Origin: Roseinatronobacter bogoriensis DSM 18756
Lineage (GTDB): Bacteria; Pseudomonadota; Alphaproteobacteria; Rhodobacterales; Rhodobacteraceae
Length of the DNA stretch: 64,000 nt
Direction of reading: 5' to 3'
Assembly: GCF_004366635.1 (NCBI RefSeq)
Contig: NZ_SORN01000005.1
Location: forward strand, 153,833-217,832
The notes under the pieces are model-generated. The model was given only the letters and a program-made list of their open reading frames with translations. It had not been told where the DNA came from and did not search any database. A program made the translations under genes and the position numbers. Below, one piece after another: positions 37,198 through 46,106 of this stretch (position 1 is the stretch's first letter; every line of letters starts with the position of its first letter).

Positions 37198-37800
37198 ATG
37201 GCAAAAATCATGAGTGAACAAAAAACCGTGACACCGACACCCGATGCGCTGGCACAGGCAGCAAGTGCCGCTGCAAAAGGCAAGGGCCTGCCCCCTGTGC
37301 ATTTATGGAACCCGCCATTCTGTGGCGATATCGACATGCGGATCGCACGGGACGGGACCTGGTTCTATGAGGGGACGCCGATCGGGCGGCCAGCGCTGGT
37401 CAAGCTGTTTGCCAGCATCCTGAAGCTTGAAGAGGGGAAGTTCTATCTGGTCACCCCGGTCGAGAAGGTGGGAATCCGCGTCGATGATGCGCCCTTTGTC
37501 GCGGTTGATTTTCGAGTAAAGGGTGAGGGGCGCGCGCAGCAGTTGGTGTTCGTGACCAATCTGGGCGAAGAGGCAGAGGCGGGCGAGGCGCACCCCATCC
37601 GCGTGACGCGCGACCCCGAGAGCGGCGAGCCGTCGCCATATATCATGATCCGCGCGGGGCTGGAGGCGTTGATAGATCGCAAAAGTTTTTACCGGTTAGT
37701 GGAGTTATGCGTTCATGAGATGCATCAGGGTGAAAGCTGGTTCGGCTTGTGGTCGGGTGGCGTCTTCTTCCCTGTCATCCCGTCACACGAGCTTGGCTGA
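37198..37800 (+). CDS. DUF1285 family protein
   Basis: A 200-aa cytoplasmic protein of the DUF1285 family. Recognisable blocks are LWNPPFCGDIDMRIARDGTW, YEGTPIGRPALVKLFASIL and FYLVTPVEKVGIRVDDAPF. The family has no assigned activity. The start at 37198 (MAKIMSEQKT) has a weak AGG upstream; ATG 37210 is an alternative. It is divergent from the MoxR operon. Confidence 0.87.
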   Translation: MAKIMSEQKTVTPTPDALAQAASAAAKGKGLPPVHLWNPPFCGDIDMRIARDGTWFYEGTPIGRPALVKLFASILKLEEGKFYLVTPVEKVGIRVDDAPFVAVDFRVKGEGRAQQLVFVTNLGEEAEAGEAHPIRVTRDPESGEPSPYIMIRAGLEALIDRKSFYRLVELCVHEMHQGESWFGLWSGGVFFPVIPSHELG

Positions 37801-37945
37801 AGGCAATGAATGTTGGGTTACGAGGGATGTGCTCACACTGCGTTCAGAGTCACAATCGTCTGTGAAAAATGCAATCCGTTCAGAAAGTTGCGTTTTGCCC
37901 GCGAAACTACTTGTCGCCTTTTGGGGCGCGGCCTAGCTTTGGTTG

Positions 37946-38019
37946 GCAGGCAGGAAAAGGCCGCAGCCCGGAAGACTTTTTCCTCGTTCCCTCCTTTCGG
38001 GCGACCCTTTCCTGTCTGC
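37946..38019 (+). ncRNA. Candidate structured RNA: long hairpin upstream of the NDUFS4-like gene
   Basis: GCAGGCAGGAAAAGG (37946-37960) pairs with CCCTTTCCTGTCTGC (38005-38019): 13 Watson-Crick pairs, one G.U and one mismatch. Inside, GCCCG (37966-37970) pairs with CGGGC (37998-38002). A T8 run follows at about 38040. It could be a leader element or an independent small RNA; no known RNA family was recognised. Confidence 0.4.
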
Positions 38020-38079
38020 ACCCTTGCCTTTGACATGATTTTTTTTCATAAGACCCCGAATTCGCTAGGAGCAGCACCG

Positions 38080-38391
38080 ATGCGCGCACGTATTTACAAG
38101 CCCGCCCGCAATGCCATGCAATCGGGGAATTCCAAGACCAAATCATGGGTGTTGGAATTCTCGCCATCACAGGCGCGTCAGATCGACCCGTTGATGGGGT
38201 GGACAAGTTCTGGTGACATGGATGCGCAAGTCAAGTTGCGCTTTGACGATCAGGCGGCTGCCGAAGCCTATGCGCGCGCCCATGGCATAGAATATAACGT
38301 TATCGCCCCCAAGCCGCGCCGCGCAAACCTGCGCCCCGGTGGCTATGGCGACAATTTTGCCACAAACAGGCGGCAGGTCTGGACACACTGA
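38080..38391 (+). CDS. NADH dehydrogenase accessory subunit, NDUFS4-like (ETC complex I subunit)
   Basis: A 103-aa homologue of the mitochondrial 18-kDa complex I subunit NDUFS4. It starts [16 protein letters not shown], and [20 protein letters not shown] followed by GWTSSGDM and [14 protein letters not shown] are family hallmarks. In alphaproteobacteria it is a supernumerary subunit that stabilises the NADH-oxidising arm. The nuo operon is elsewhere. AGGAG eight bases before ATG 38080 supports this start over the much longer frame to 37810, which crosses the hairpin. Confidence 0.92.
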   Translation: MRARIYKPARNAMQSGNSKTKSWVLEFSPSQARQIDPLMGWTSSGDMDAQVKLRFDDQAAAEAYARAHGIEYNVIAPKPRRANLRPGGYGDNFATNRRQVWTH

Positions 38392-38432
38392 TCGTTCTGC
38401 AGGCACGGACAACGCCTGTTTGAACAGATGCA

Positions 38433-38459
38433 GGCGGGGCACGCTCAACGCGCCCCGCC
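38433..38459. terminator. Shared hairpin terminator between the NDUFS4-like and chemoreceptor genes
   Basis: GGCGGGGC (38433-38440) / GCCCCGCC (38452-38459), 11-base loop, in the 112-bp gap between convergent stop codons. Confidence 0.6.
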
Positions 38460-38503
38460 GCGGTAGTGACAAACCTTCACGACAGAAAATCAATCAAACC
38501 GTC

Positions 38504-40480
38504 TTAGTAGTCCTCCCATGGGCCCTTGTTGAGCGCCGTCTTGGTGCTAGGGTCGCCAGCTTGCTTGTCTTTGCTGCTTCGGGCGGACGGCCGTTTGGTC
38601 TGTGTGCGCATGTCGATCACTTCGGCGAAGTGAATGCCGGGTTGACCGCCGGTGCGAAAACCGGACAGTTCTTGCGTAAGGTCTTCGGCTTTTTGCAGCA
38701 GTGATGTCGCGGCGGCGGTGGTTTCTTCAGCCACAGCCGCGTTTTGCTGCGTCACCTGATCAAGCTGGTTTACCCCTGTGTTGATTTCAGCCAGCCCTGT
38801 CGCTTGTTCCGAGGCGGCCCCGGCGATATCCGCGACCAGTTCGGAAACTTCGGACGCGCGCATCAGGATGTCTTCGAGGCTTTCGCCGGTCCGCTCCACA
38901 AGGGTGGAACCTGCTTCGACCTGAGTGGCGCTTTCCTGAATCAGCCCCTTGATTTCGCGTGCCGAGTCCGAAGCCCTCTGCGCCAGACCACGCACCTCAG
39001 AGGCGACGACGGCGAAGCCGCGCCCAGCTTCACCTGCGCGTGCAGCCTCAACACCGGCATTGAGCGCCAGTAGATTGGTCTGAAATGCGATATCATCTAT
39101 GACATCGATAATGCGCGTGATCTGTTCGGAGCTCTTCTCAATCCGGCGCATGGCGCCAATTGCGTCACGAACGATCTGCGCACCACTTTCGGCATGGCTG
39201 CGATTGTTCTGGCTTGCTTTCTCGGCGTCCGAGGCGCGCTGCGCGGTCGAGCGCACACTCTCGGCAAGTTCGTTAAGCGCAGCTGCGGATTGCTCCAGCG
39301 TGGCGGCCTGTGTTTCAGCGCGCGCAGACAGATCCTGCGCGGCGGCGTTGATCTCGCCCGACCCGGCCCTCACCGAGACTGTGACAGCCCCAATCCGCGA
39401 CACAATCCCTGCGAGCCTCTCAACCACCTCATTATAAGCGGCGCGCAAGGCGTCGTATTCCGCAGGGAAAGGATCATCGGCAGGGCTGGTGATGGGCGTC
39501 GTCAGATCGCCATCGGCCAGTCGCGTCAAACCTGCGGAAATGTCGCGCACAACGCGCGATTGCCGCGCGGCCTCGCTCTCGGCCTTTTTTCGGGCGTCTT
39601 CCTGCATCGCAAGCTGGCTGGCCTGAACCTCCTCGGACTTGATCAGCGCCTGACGGAACAACTCGACCGTCCTTGCCATGTCACCGATCTCGTCGCGTTG
39701 GGTCAGGAAAGGCACTTTGAGCGTGTAGTCGCCTTTTGACATCTGCGCCATGGTCGCGGACAGGCCCCCGACCGGGCGCAGGATGGACCGCCCGACAAGG
39801 AATGCCGTGATCAAAGCCAACGCCACGGCAACCGCAAGACTGGCCAGTGCCACAGAGCGAAATGCCTCAGTCGTGCCACGCACCTCTGCCCCGATGCGCT
39901 GGTTCTCGGCCTCATGCAGGTCGATGAATTCGTTGATTGCCGACAACCAGGCCACAAAAAGCGGACGCACCTGCGCAAGTGTCTCAAGGGCTGCTTCGGT
40001 GTCGCCTGCGCTCTGAAGCGCTATGATCCGCTCTACAAGCGGATTTGTCTGCGCCTGAATGCGCTCGATCCGTTCCAGAATATCGCGCTCAAGTGCAGTG
40101 CCGCCGCCACTCTTGTGCATCATCTGGGTTAGCGCAGTCTCGCTGCGGCTGTAATCATCTGCCAGTGAAGCGATTTCATCGACGGCCGCAGCCCGGTCAC
40201 GCGACTCAAGCATGGCGACATCGCGGATCGCGATGGCTCGATCATGAACCGAACCTCGAAAATTGATCGCATAGCGCTGCTTTGCAGCGTTCACATCGTT
40301 GATCTGCGTGAGATCGGCATTCAAGCCGTGCACATTGCCGATATAGGTAACAGTCATCGCGACGATCAGGATGACCATAACACCAAAGCCAGCGCCCAGT
40401 CGGGCGCCTATACCCAGGCGAAAATTCTGCAATTTGAATCTCCAAATTGAAAAGCTACTCAACGTATCCGCCAGGTTCAT
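38504..40480 (-). CDS. Methyl-accepting chemotaxis protein with C-terminal tether motif
   Basis: A 658-aa transmembrane chemoreceptor. Membrane helices lie at about residues 32-52 and 210-230, enclosing a helical periplasmic domain; HAMP follows ([20 protein letters not shown]), with a second HAMP-like segment near [11 protein letters not shown]. The signalling tip [20 protein letters not shown] is intact. The last residues GPWEDY resemble the pentapeptide that tethers CheR/CheB. The start at 40480 ([10 protein letters not shown]) is one of two options; 40507 is the other. No che genes are adjacent. Confidence 0.92.
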   Translation of the reverse strand: MNLADTLSSFSIWRFKLQNFRLGIGARLGAGFGVMVILIVAMTVTYIGNVHGLNADLTQINDVNAAKQRYAINFRGSVHDRAIAIRDVAMLESRDRAAAVDEIASLADDYSRSETALTQMMHKSGGGTALERDILERIERIQAQTNPLVERIIALQSAGDTEAALETLAQVRPLFVAWLSAINEFIDLHEAENQRIGAEVRGTTEAFRSVALASLAVAVALALITAFLVGRSILRPVGGLSATMAQMSKGDYTLKVPFLTQRDEIGDMARTVELFRQALIKSEEVQASQLAMQEDARKKAESEAARQSRVVRDISAGLTRLADGDLTTPITSPADDPFPAEYDALRAAYNEVVERLAGIVSRIGAVTVSVRAGSGEINAAAQDLSARAETQAATLEQSAAALNELAESVRSTAQRASDAEKASQNNRSHAESGAQIVRDAIGAMRRIEKSSEQITRIIDVIDDIAFQTNLLALNAGVEAARAGEAGRGFAVVASEVRGLAQRASDSAREIKGLIQESATQVEAGSTLVERTGESLEDILMRASEVSELVADIAGAASEQATGLAEINTGVNQLDQVTQQNAAVAEETTAAATSLLQKAEDLTQELSGFRTGGQPGIHFAEVIDMRTQTKRPSARSSKDKQAGDPSTKTALNKGPWEDY

Positions 40481-40507
40481 CAGATCCGATTGCCAGAAAT
40501 GAAGCAC

Positions 40508-41304
40508 ACCGCATCTCTCTGATCACCAGCGACGATCCCGGTGGACAGATCGTGGCTAGGCAAGTGCAGAGTTCCTCCCCAAAGGATATCGGGATTGATG
40601 CCATGGACTTCTTAACTTCTTGTGAATCTGCTACATTTTTTAGCGGAAGTAATTTGGATTGTAGTTAAAATGCGGTGACTCTACACGGCTGGCGACCGCA
40701 CCGCGCCGATGGGCAAGGCTGTTCGCGTTACGTTGGCCACGACATTGCCGCGAAAAGATTGCCACGAAAAGAGTGTGGCCTCCGGCAACTGATCCCATTT
40801 CGGGAAAACCAGCGCGCTTCATCGGGCTTTTTATGTGTTTTCCGGACCATCGCGGCAGGATTGCTTGAATGGATGCAATCATCGCCCAAATTGCAGAGCA
40901 CCAAAAGCAAGCCCTTGACACAATTTGCTTTCGCGACCGCTCTCGAACCAAGTTGACGCCGAATTTTCAGCGCCAGCTGGTGTTTGCCACCTGACGAAGG
41001 GTTCGCGTGCCACATGCGATGCCTGTGCGAAAGTCGGTTTTGCGGGACAAAGGGGACATAACCAAACCGGGCGCAAAGCCGCGCAGCGTCGGGCCGCGGT
41101 GCGGCGATCCAAGGCTTGCTCTGTAGCGCTTTATGCTGGCCAAGTCCCTGAAAGATCAGATTGTTGCGCTGGGGGCAGCCAAATCGCCGTGCCGTGGGTG
41201 CGGCCCGACGATGCGCGGCGGGCTGGCGCCCTTGACTCCGCGCTGCTCAAAATCGGCGCAGGACTCCAAGCAGTCTTGGGGTTTCCCGTGACATGTGCAG
41301 AACA
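40508..41304. other. Gene-poor region of about 800 bp
   Basis: No reading frame here shows family features or a good start. The first 150 bp should hold the chemoreceptor promoter. The remainder includes one copy of a dispersed repeat (41076-41243) and a small hairpin CTCCAAG-CAGT-CTTGGGG at 41264-41281. Weak, non-conserved frames run on both strands across 40675-41015. It may be the residue of a degraded insertion. Confidence 0.55.
41076..41243 (+). repeat. Dispersed repeat, copy A
   Basis: About 168 bp that match the reverse complement of 51595-51761 at roughly 80-85% identity by eye. A 31-bp block is identical (41168-41198 against 51639-51669). No transposase, terminal repeats or target duplications are visible. 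Translated frames in it are shadows. Confidence 0.8.
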
Positions 41305-41580
41305 CTAAATATTGCCGCGCAACGCTTCCGGGTGATCGGCCAGAAACTCTTTCAGCGCCTTGTAGAGTTGCCTTGCCTGGGTCAGATTGCCTTCGTGCAA
41401 GGCATCAGCGATATCTTCACAGATCATTTTCTGAACCTTTTGCGGGCCGTGATGGATATGCATGAGGTACTCGCCCAGTTCTGCGGCGCTGACGGTGTCC
41501 ATATGTTCATGGTCCGAGATCGCATCTATCTGCGCCCGTGTCAGACATGTCATGTCCAGAATGTCGTTTTCATTGATCAT
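41305..41580 (-). CDS. Small conserved-looking protein of unknown function
   Basis: A 91-aa acidic, His-rich soluble protein: MINENDILDMTCLTRAQIDA, EHMDTVSAAELGEYLMHIHH. GAGGGGGG lies eight bases before the start, and codon choice looks like that of neighbouring genes, which supports it being real. It has no membrane segment and no motif that I can assign. It stands alone between the repeat-bearing gap and a divergent DMT exporter. Confidence 0.7.
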   Translation of the reverse strand: MINENDILDMTCLTRAQIDAISDHEHMDTVSAAELGEYLMHIHHGPQKVQKMICEDIADALHEGNLTQARQLYKALKEFLADHPEALRGNI

Positions 41581-41743
41581 CTAAAAATCCCCCCCTCTCT
41601 TCGTGTGAAAAATCATACCATGGGGAAGGGCGGCATTGCGTTGCGGTAGATCAATAGGGCATGTGCGCTCTAGTGAGAGTCAAAGTCGCTAGCACCATGT
41701 TGGGGGAAAGGGCGCGTATTTATGGGTTTGAAAGCGAAACAAC

Positions 41744-42652
41744 GTGAAGTCTGAACAGGCAACACCCGACGCAAAGCCCGCATTGGCCGCACTATGGATG
41801 TGCGGTGCGATTGCATCTTTTACGGCCATGGCCATTGCCGGGCGCGCGATCCAGCAGGAACTGGACTCATTCGAGTTGATGTTCTGGCGGTCACTTATCG
41901 GGTTCGGGATTGTGCTTTCAATTGTCCTGATCACCTTGCGCAAGACCGATCAAGGCTTTGCAAAGGCCATTAAGCCGACCAGCCCGGTGCTGCACCTGAC
42001 CCGCAACCTGTTTCATTTTGCAGGTCAGAACCTGTGGTTTTACGGGATCATGGTGATCCCCTTGTCGCAACTGGTGGCGCTTGAATTCACCATGCCGATC
42101 TGGGTGGCGCTGCTTGCCCCGCTGGTGCTGGGCGAGAGATTCACGATGCGCCGCCTTTTCGTGGCGTTGCTGGGGTTTGCGGGCATCCTGATCGTTGCGC
42201 AGCCCGGCGTTCAACCTTTGACGAGTGGTCATCTAGCGGGGATGTTATGCGCAATCGGATTTGCCATGAACATGATGCTGACCAAACGCATCATGCGCAC
42301 GGATAGTGTGATTTGTGTCTTGTTCTGGATGACGCTGTCGCAAACCTTCTTCGGGTTTATTCTGGCCCAGTGGGGCGGTTTCACATGGCCTTCGCCAGCG
42401 ATATGGGGCTGGTTGGTGGTGGTCGGGCTTACGGGGCTAAGTGCGCATTACGCGCTGTCGTCTGCGCTGGGGCTTGCGCCTGCCTCGACAGTCGCGCCGA
42501 TGGAATTTCTACGTTTGCCGGTTATCGCATTTGTCGGTGTCTGGCTATATGCCGAGCCGTTGGAGCCGCTGGTTTTTGCGGGGGCGGCTGTGATCCTGCT
42601 GGCCAATTGGGTCAATCTTCGAGGTCGGGAAATGCGCCAGCGGCCAACTTAG
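41744..42652 (+). CDS. DMT-superfamily (EamA) transporter
   Basis: A 302-aa membrane protein with ten hydrophobic segments in two EamA repeats; the first includes ALEFTMPIWVALLAPLVLGE, the second LGLAPASTVAPMEFLRLP. Such carriers export metabolites such as amino acids or SAM. The start is GTG 41744 (MKSEQATPDAKPAL); no in-frame ATG lies upstream and the ribosome site is weak. Substrate unknown. Confidence 0.88.
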   Translation: MKSEQATPDAKPALAALWMCGAIASFTAMAIAGRAIQQELDSFELMFWRSLIGFGIVLSIVLITLRKTDQGFAKAIKPTSPVLHLTRNLFHFAGQNLWFYGIMVIPLSQLVALEFTMPIWVALLAPLVLGERFTMRRLFVALLGFAGILIVAQPGVQPLTSGHLAGMLCAIGFAMNMMLTKRIMRTDSVICVLFWMTLSQTFFGFILAQWGGFTWPSPAIWGWLVVVGLTGLSAHYALSSALGLAPASTVAPMEFLRLPVIAFVGVWLYAEPLEPLVFAGAAVILLANWVNLRGREMRQRPT

Positions 42653-42821
42653 TGCGTTTCGAACGGGTTTTGAAATTATCGCTTTGAAATGTGTGAATTT
42701 TGCGCAATTTCCTGATGAAAATGCCTGAAAAAAAGGTTCACTCTGCCCTCACACTGTGCTTTTAATCAAATCCCGGCCCGCAGTCGGGCACAAGTAAAAA
42801 AACATCCCATGGGAGGAATAC

Positions 42822-43931
42822 ATGGATCGTCGTTCTTTTTTGAAAACCTCGGCGCTTGGTGGCGGCGCGGCAGCGGCCAGCACTCTGGCAGCACCCGCAG
42901 TTGCGCAGGGGCGCATCACATGGCGCATGGTCACCACCTGGCCGCGGAACTTCCCCGGTCTGGGAACCGGCGCGCAGCGTGTTGCTGACCGGATCAACGA
43001 AGCTGCCGATGGTGCGATGACTGTAGAAGTCTTTGCCGCAGGTGAAATGGTTCCGGCGCTTCAATCCCTTGATGCCGTGATCGACGGCTCGGCAGAAATG
43101 AGCCACGGCGCTGCCTATTACTGGCAGAACAAGTCGGTTGGTCTGTCGTTCTTCACAGGGGTGCCGTTTGGCATGACCTCGCGCGAATTGGCGGCCTGGG
43201 TGCGCTATCTGGGCGGTCAGGAACTGTATGACGACATCTATGACGACTTTGGTCTGCAAGCGTTCCTGTCAGGCGACACCGGCACGCAGGCGGGCGGCTG
43301 GTTCTCTGACGAGCTTGGCGGGATTGATGACATTCAGGGCATGCGGTTCCGCACACCGGGCCTTGGTGGTCAGGTCTGGCAGAAGATGGGTGCCTCGGTC
43401 ACCAACCTTGCCGGTGGCGAAATCTTTGCGGCGCTACAGTCGGGCGCGCTGGATGCGGCTGAATTCGTGGGCCCCTATAATGACCGCGCGCTGGGCTTCC
43501 ATCAGGTGCGCAAGCATTACTACACCTCGTCCTTCATCGAGCCGGGCCTTGCAACCGAATTGGTCGTGGACAAGGCGAAATATCAGGAACTGCCTTCGAA
43601 TCTGCAAGCGATCATCCGTGATGCATGTCAGGCCGAATACGATCAGGTTCCGTCCGAATTCTATGCAAATGACCCGATTGCACTGAATGATATGGTCGAG
43701 AACCACGGCGTGATCGTTCACAACGACTGGCCAGAAAGCATTCTGGAAGCAGGTGCGGCGGCATCGCGCGAATTGCTGGTCGAGATACTCGACAGCTCTG
43801 ATGCGAAGACCAAGGCGACGGCGGAAAGCTTTATCCAGAACCTGAATCTGCTGCGCTCGCGCACCGAAAATACCGACCTGACATTCGCACAGGCGCGTCT
43901 GAAGTATTTTGATGTTTCAGATCTTGGTTGA
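42822..43931 (+). CDS. dctP: TRAP transporter substrate-binding protein, TakP/DctP type, Tat-exported
   Basis: A 369-aa periplasmic binding protein. The N-terminus MDRRSFLKTSALGGGAAAAS carries a twin-arginine motif and an Ala-X-Ala site (PAVAQG). VFAAGEMVPALQSLDAVIDG and GGEIFAALQSGALDAAEFVG resemble TakP, the 2-oxo acid binder of Rhodobacter sphaeroides, and the ligand Arg region FRTPGLGGQVWQKMG is present. It heads a dctP-Q-M operon, with GGGAGG before the start. An organic or keto acid ligand is likely but not proven. Confidence 0.93.
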   Translation: MDRRSFLKTSALGGGAAAASTLAAPAVAQGRITWRMVTTWPRNFPGLGTGAQRVADRINEAADGAMTVEVFAAGEMVPALQSLDAVIDGSAEMSHGAAYYWQNKSVGLSFFTGVPFGMTSRELAAWVRYLGGQELYDDIYDDFGLQAFLSGDTGTQAGGWFSDELGGIDDIQGMRFRTPGLGGQVWQKMGASVTNLAGGEIFAALQSGALDAAEFVGPYNDRALGFHQVRKHYYTSSFIEPGLATELVVDKAKYQELPSNLQAIIRDACQAEYDQVPSEFYANDPIALNDMVENHGVIVHNDWPESILEAGAAASRELLVEILDSSDAKTKATAESFIQNLNLLRSRTENTDLTFAQARLKYFDVSDLG

Positions 43932-43977
43932 TCGGCGGGCCTGTCGGCTGTAGCTGATACCCGGATATAAAAGGCAT

Positions 43978-44000
43978 GGCCCCGGACGTGATCCGGGGCC
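43978..44000 (+). promoter_or_regulatory. Hairpin between dctP and dctQ
   Basis: Nine-bp perfect stem GGCCCCGGA (43978-43986) / TCCGGGGCC (43992-44000), loop CGTGA, in the 104-bp gap. It has no U run. It probably protects the dctP message from 3' decay so that the binding protein exceeds the permeases. Confidence 0.6.
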
Positions 44001-44035
44001 TGTTGTTCAACAGACCCCGCTTTCCGGAGGATGAC

Positions 44036-44593
44036 ATGACAGCGCTTTCCTACCTGATGCGCCTGATAAACCTGATGAACCGTGCCATAGGAAATGTGTT
44101 CATGTGGCTTTCGGTGGGTATTGTGCTGGTGTGCTTTTGGGTGGTGGTTGAACGTTATGTGTTCCTGAACACGCGCCTTTGGATGCAAGACCTGTATCCG
44201 TGGATGAACGGGGTGATGTTCACTGCCGTTGCGGGATATGCGCTATATCGCAACGATCACGTGCGCGTGGATATCTTTTATCGCCCCGCCTCGACCTTGC
44301 GCAAGGCGTGGCTCGATCTGCTGGGCGTGTGCATCTTTCTTATGCCGTTTGCCTGGGTCGTCTGGAGCTATTCGCTGGTTTTCGTGCAGCGCTCCATTCG
44401 GCTGGGAGAGGCATCGGCCAATCCGGGGGGGATGCCGGGCCTGTGGGTTCTGAAAACCTTCATTCTGGTTCTTGCCGTCGTCATTGCGTTGCAGGGCATT
44501 GCTATGGCCATCCGGTCGATCCTGATCATTGCCGGTCGCTACGATCTGGTGCCGGACGATTACAAATACAAATACGATACGGAGACAGTCTGA
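44036..44593 (+). CDS. dctQ: TRAP transporter small permease
   Basis: A 185-aa membrane protein with four helices (about residues 18-38, 55-75, 92-112, 135-160). WMNGVMFTAVAGYALYRNDH followed by VRVDIFY is the usual DctQ signature. GGAGG lies six bases before ATG 44036; the longer frame from 43976 would run through the hairpin. It pairs with the large permease downstream; one base separates its stop from the dctM start. Confidence 0.92.
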   Translation: MTALSYLMRLINLMNRAIGNVFMWLSVGIVLVCFWVVVERYVFLNTRLWMQDLYPWMNGVMFTAVAGYALYRNDHVRVDIFYRPASTLRKAWLDLLGVCIFLMPFAWVVWSYSLVFVQRSIRLGEASANPGGMPGLWVLKTFILVLAVVIALQGIAMAIRSILIIAGRYDLVPDDYKYKYDTETV

Positions 44594-44594
44594 C

Positions 44595-45983
44595 ATGGAT
44601 CCTGTGCTGATAGGCGAAATCCTTGCCGGGCTGATGTTCTTTGCGGTGATCGGCTTTTTGCTGATCGGCTTTCCAGTGGCCTTCACCTTGGCAGGCACAT
44701 CGGTGCTGTTTGCCTATCTTGGCCTGTATTTCGGCGTGTTCGACATGTCGAACCTGCGCGCGCTGGCAGGGCGCTATACGGGCTACATGATCAATGAGGT
44801 GCTGGTGGCAGTGCCCTTGTTCATTTTCATGGGCGTCATGCTGGAGCGCAGCAATATCGCCGAACAGTTGCTATCCACGATGGGGCGTTTGTTCGGCAAC
44901 ATGCGCGGCGGGCTTGGGATCTCGGTTATCCTTGTGGGCGCATTGCTCGCGGCCTCGACCGGGGTGGTGGGCGCGACCGTGGTGACGATGGGGCTGATCT
45001 CGCTTCCAGCGATGATGCGTGCAGGGTATGACCCCAAGCTTGCCAGCGGGGCGATTTGTGCAAGCGGTACGCTGGGCCAGATTATTCCGCCGTCAACTGT
45101 GCTGATCTTCATGGGCGATATGATCGCGGGCATGAATTCGCAGGTCCAGATGAGCCTTGGCAATTTCGCTCCAAAAACTGTGTCAGTGGGTGACCTGTTT
45201 GCGGGTGCAATGATTCCGGGCCTGTTGCTGGTCGCGCTATATATTTCCTACATCGTCTATAAAGCGATTTTCGATCCTGAAAGCTGCCCTGCAACGCCCG
45301 TTCCACCAGAAGAGAAGAAGGGGCTGTGGAAAGAGATCATCTTTGCTCTTGTCCCGCCCTTGTTGCTGATCACGGCTGTGCTGGGGTCCATCCTTGGTGG
45401 TATTGCGACCCCGACTGAAGCAGCCTCGGTCGGGGCTGTCGGGGCGACCTTGTTGGCGGCGCTGCGCTGGCGCTTGTCGATTGCGGTCTTTACCGAAGTC
45501 GCGCGCCGCACGGCGGTCATCACGTCGATGATCTTTATCATCCTTTTCGGGGCCTCAGTCTTTGCGATCGTGTTCCGGCAGATGGGCGGTGATAATCTTG
45601 TGCGCGAGTTCCTGACCTCGATGCCCGGTGGCGCAATGGGGGCCATGATCGTGGTCATGCTGATCATGTTCGTGCTGGGCTTCATCTTGGACACATTCGA
45701 GATCATCTTCATTGTCTTGCCAATTACTGCGCCGACATTGCTGTTGCTGGGTGTCGATCCTGTCTGGCTGGGGGTTATGATCGGGGTTAACCTGCAGACA
45801 TCCTTCCTGACGCCGCCATTTGGTTTCTCGTTGTTCTATCTGCGCGGGGTGGCCCCGAATTCTGTCAGTACCGGGATGATCTACAAGGGGGCGATTCCTT
45901 TTGTCGGCTTGCAAATTGTGGCGATAGCCCTGCTGTTCATCTTCCCCGGATTGGTGCTTTGGCTGCCGTCCATTCTGTTCTGA
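44595..45983 (+). CDS. dctM: TRAP transporter large permease
   Basis: A 462-aa membrane protein with about 11-13 helices. VPLFIFMGVMLERSNIAEQL, GALLAASTGVVGATVVTMGL and ASGTLGQIIPPSTVLIFMGD are hallmark DctM segments, and LQTSFLTPPFGFSLFYLRGV occurs in the second half. It is the ion-coupled channel of the TRAP system and uses a sodium or proton gradient. The start at 44595 follows dctQ immediately. Confidence 0.94.
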   Translation: MDPVLIGEILAGLMFFAVIGFLLIGFPVAFTLAGTSVLFAYLGLYFGVFDMSNLRALAGRYTGYMINEVLVAVPLFIFMGVMLERSNIAEQLLSTMGRLFGNMRGGLGISVILVGALLAASTGVVGATVVTMGLISLPAMMRAGYDPKLASGAICASGTLGQIIPPSTVLIFMGDMIAGMNSQVQMSLGNFAPKTVSVGDLFAGAMIPGLLLVALYISYIVYKAIFDPESCPATPVPPEEKKGLWKEIIFALVPPLLLITAVLGSILGGIATPTEAASVGAVGATLLAALRWRLSIAVFTEVARRTAVITSMIFIILFGASVFAIVFRQMGGDNLVREFLTSMPGGAMGAMIVVMLIMFVLGFILDTFEIIFIVLPITAPTLLLLGVDPVWLGVMIGVNLQTSFLTPPFGFSLFYLRGVAPNSVSTGMIYKGAIPFVGLQIVAIALLFIFPGLVLWLPSILF

Positions 45984-46015
45984 GCCTTTGAGAGCGGTGC
46001 CTTCATGATCCTGCC

Positions 46016-46050
46016 ATATCGCTCCGGCATTCTTTTCGCCGGAGCGATAT
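46016..46050. terminator. Hairpin between dctM and the convergent MFS gene
   Basis: Thirteen-bp perfect stem ATATCGCTCCGGC (46016-46028) / GCCGGAGCGATAT (46038-46050), nine-base loop, 33 bp after dctM. The symmetric position suggests a terminator used by both genes, although a U tract is lacking. Confidence 0.6.
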
Positions 46051-46106
46051 AGGGACGGCGTTGCGCCGTGCGTCATTGTCCCGGGGGAGGGAAAGAGCGT
46101 TCTTCA

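Noticed and set aside
40925..41308. A 127-codon frame spanning repeat A, and the similar 68-codon frame at 51589-51795
   Set aside because: They look alike because the DNA is a repeat. Starts, ends and flanks differ, and there is no ribosome site or domain.
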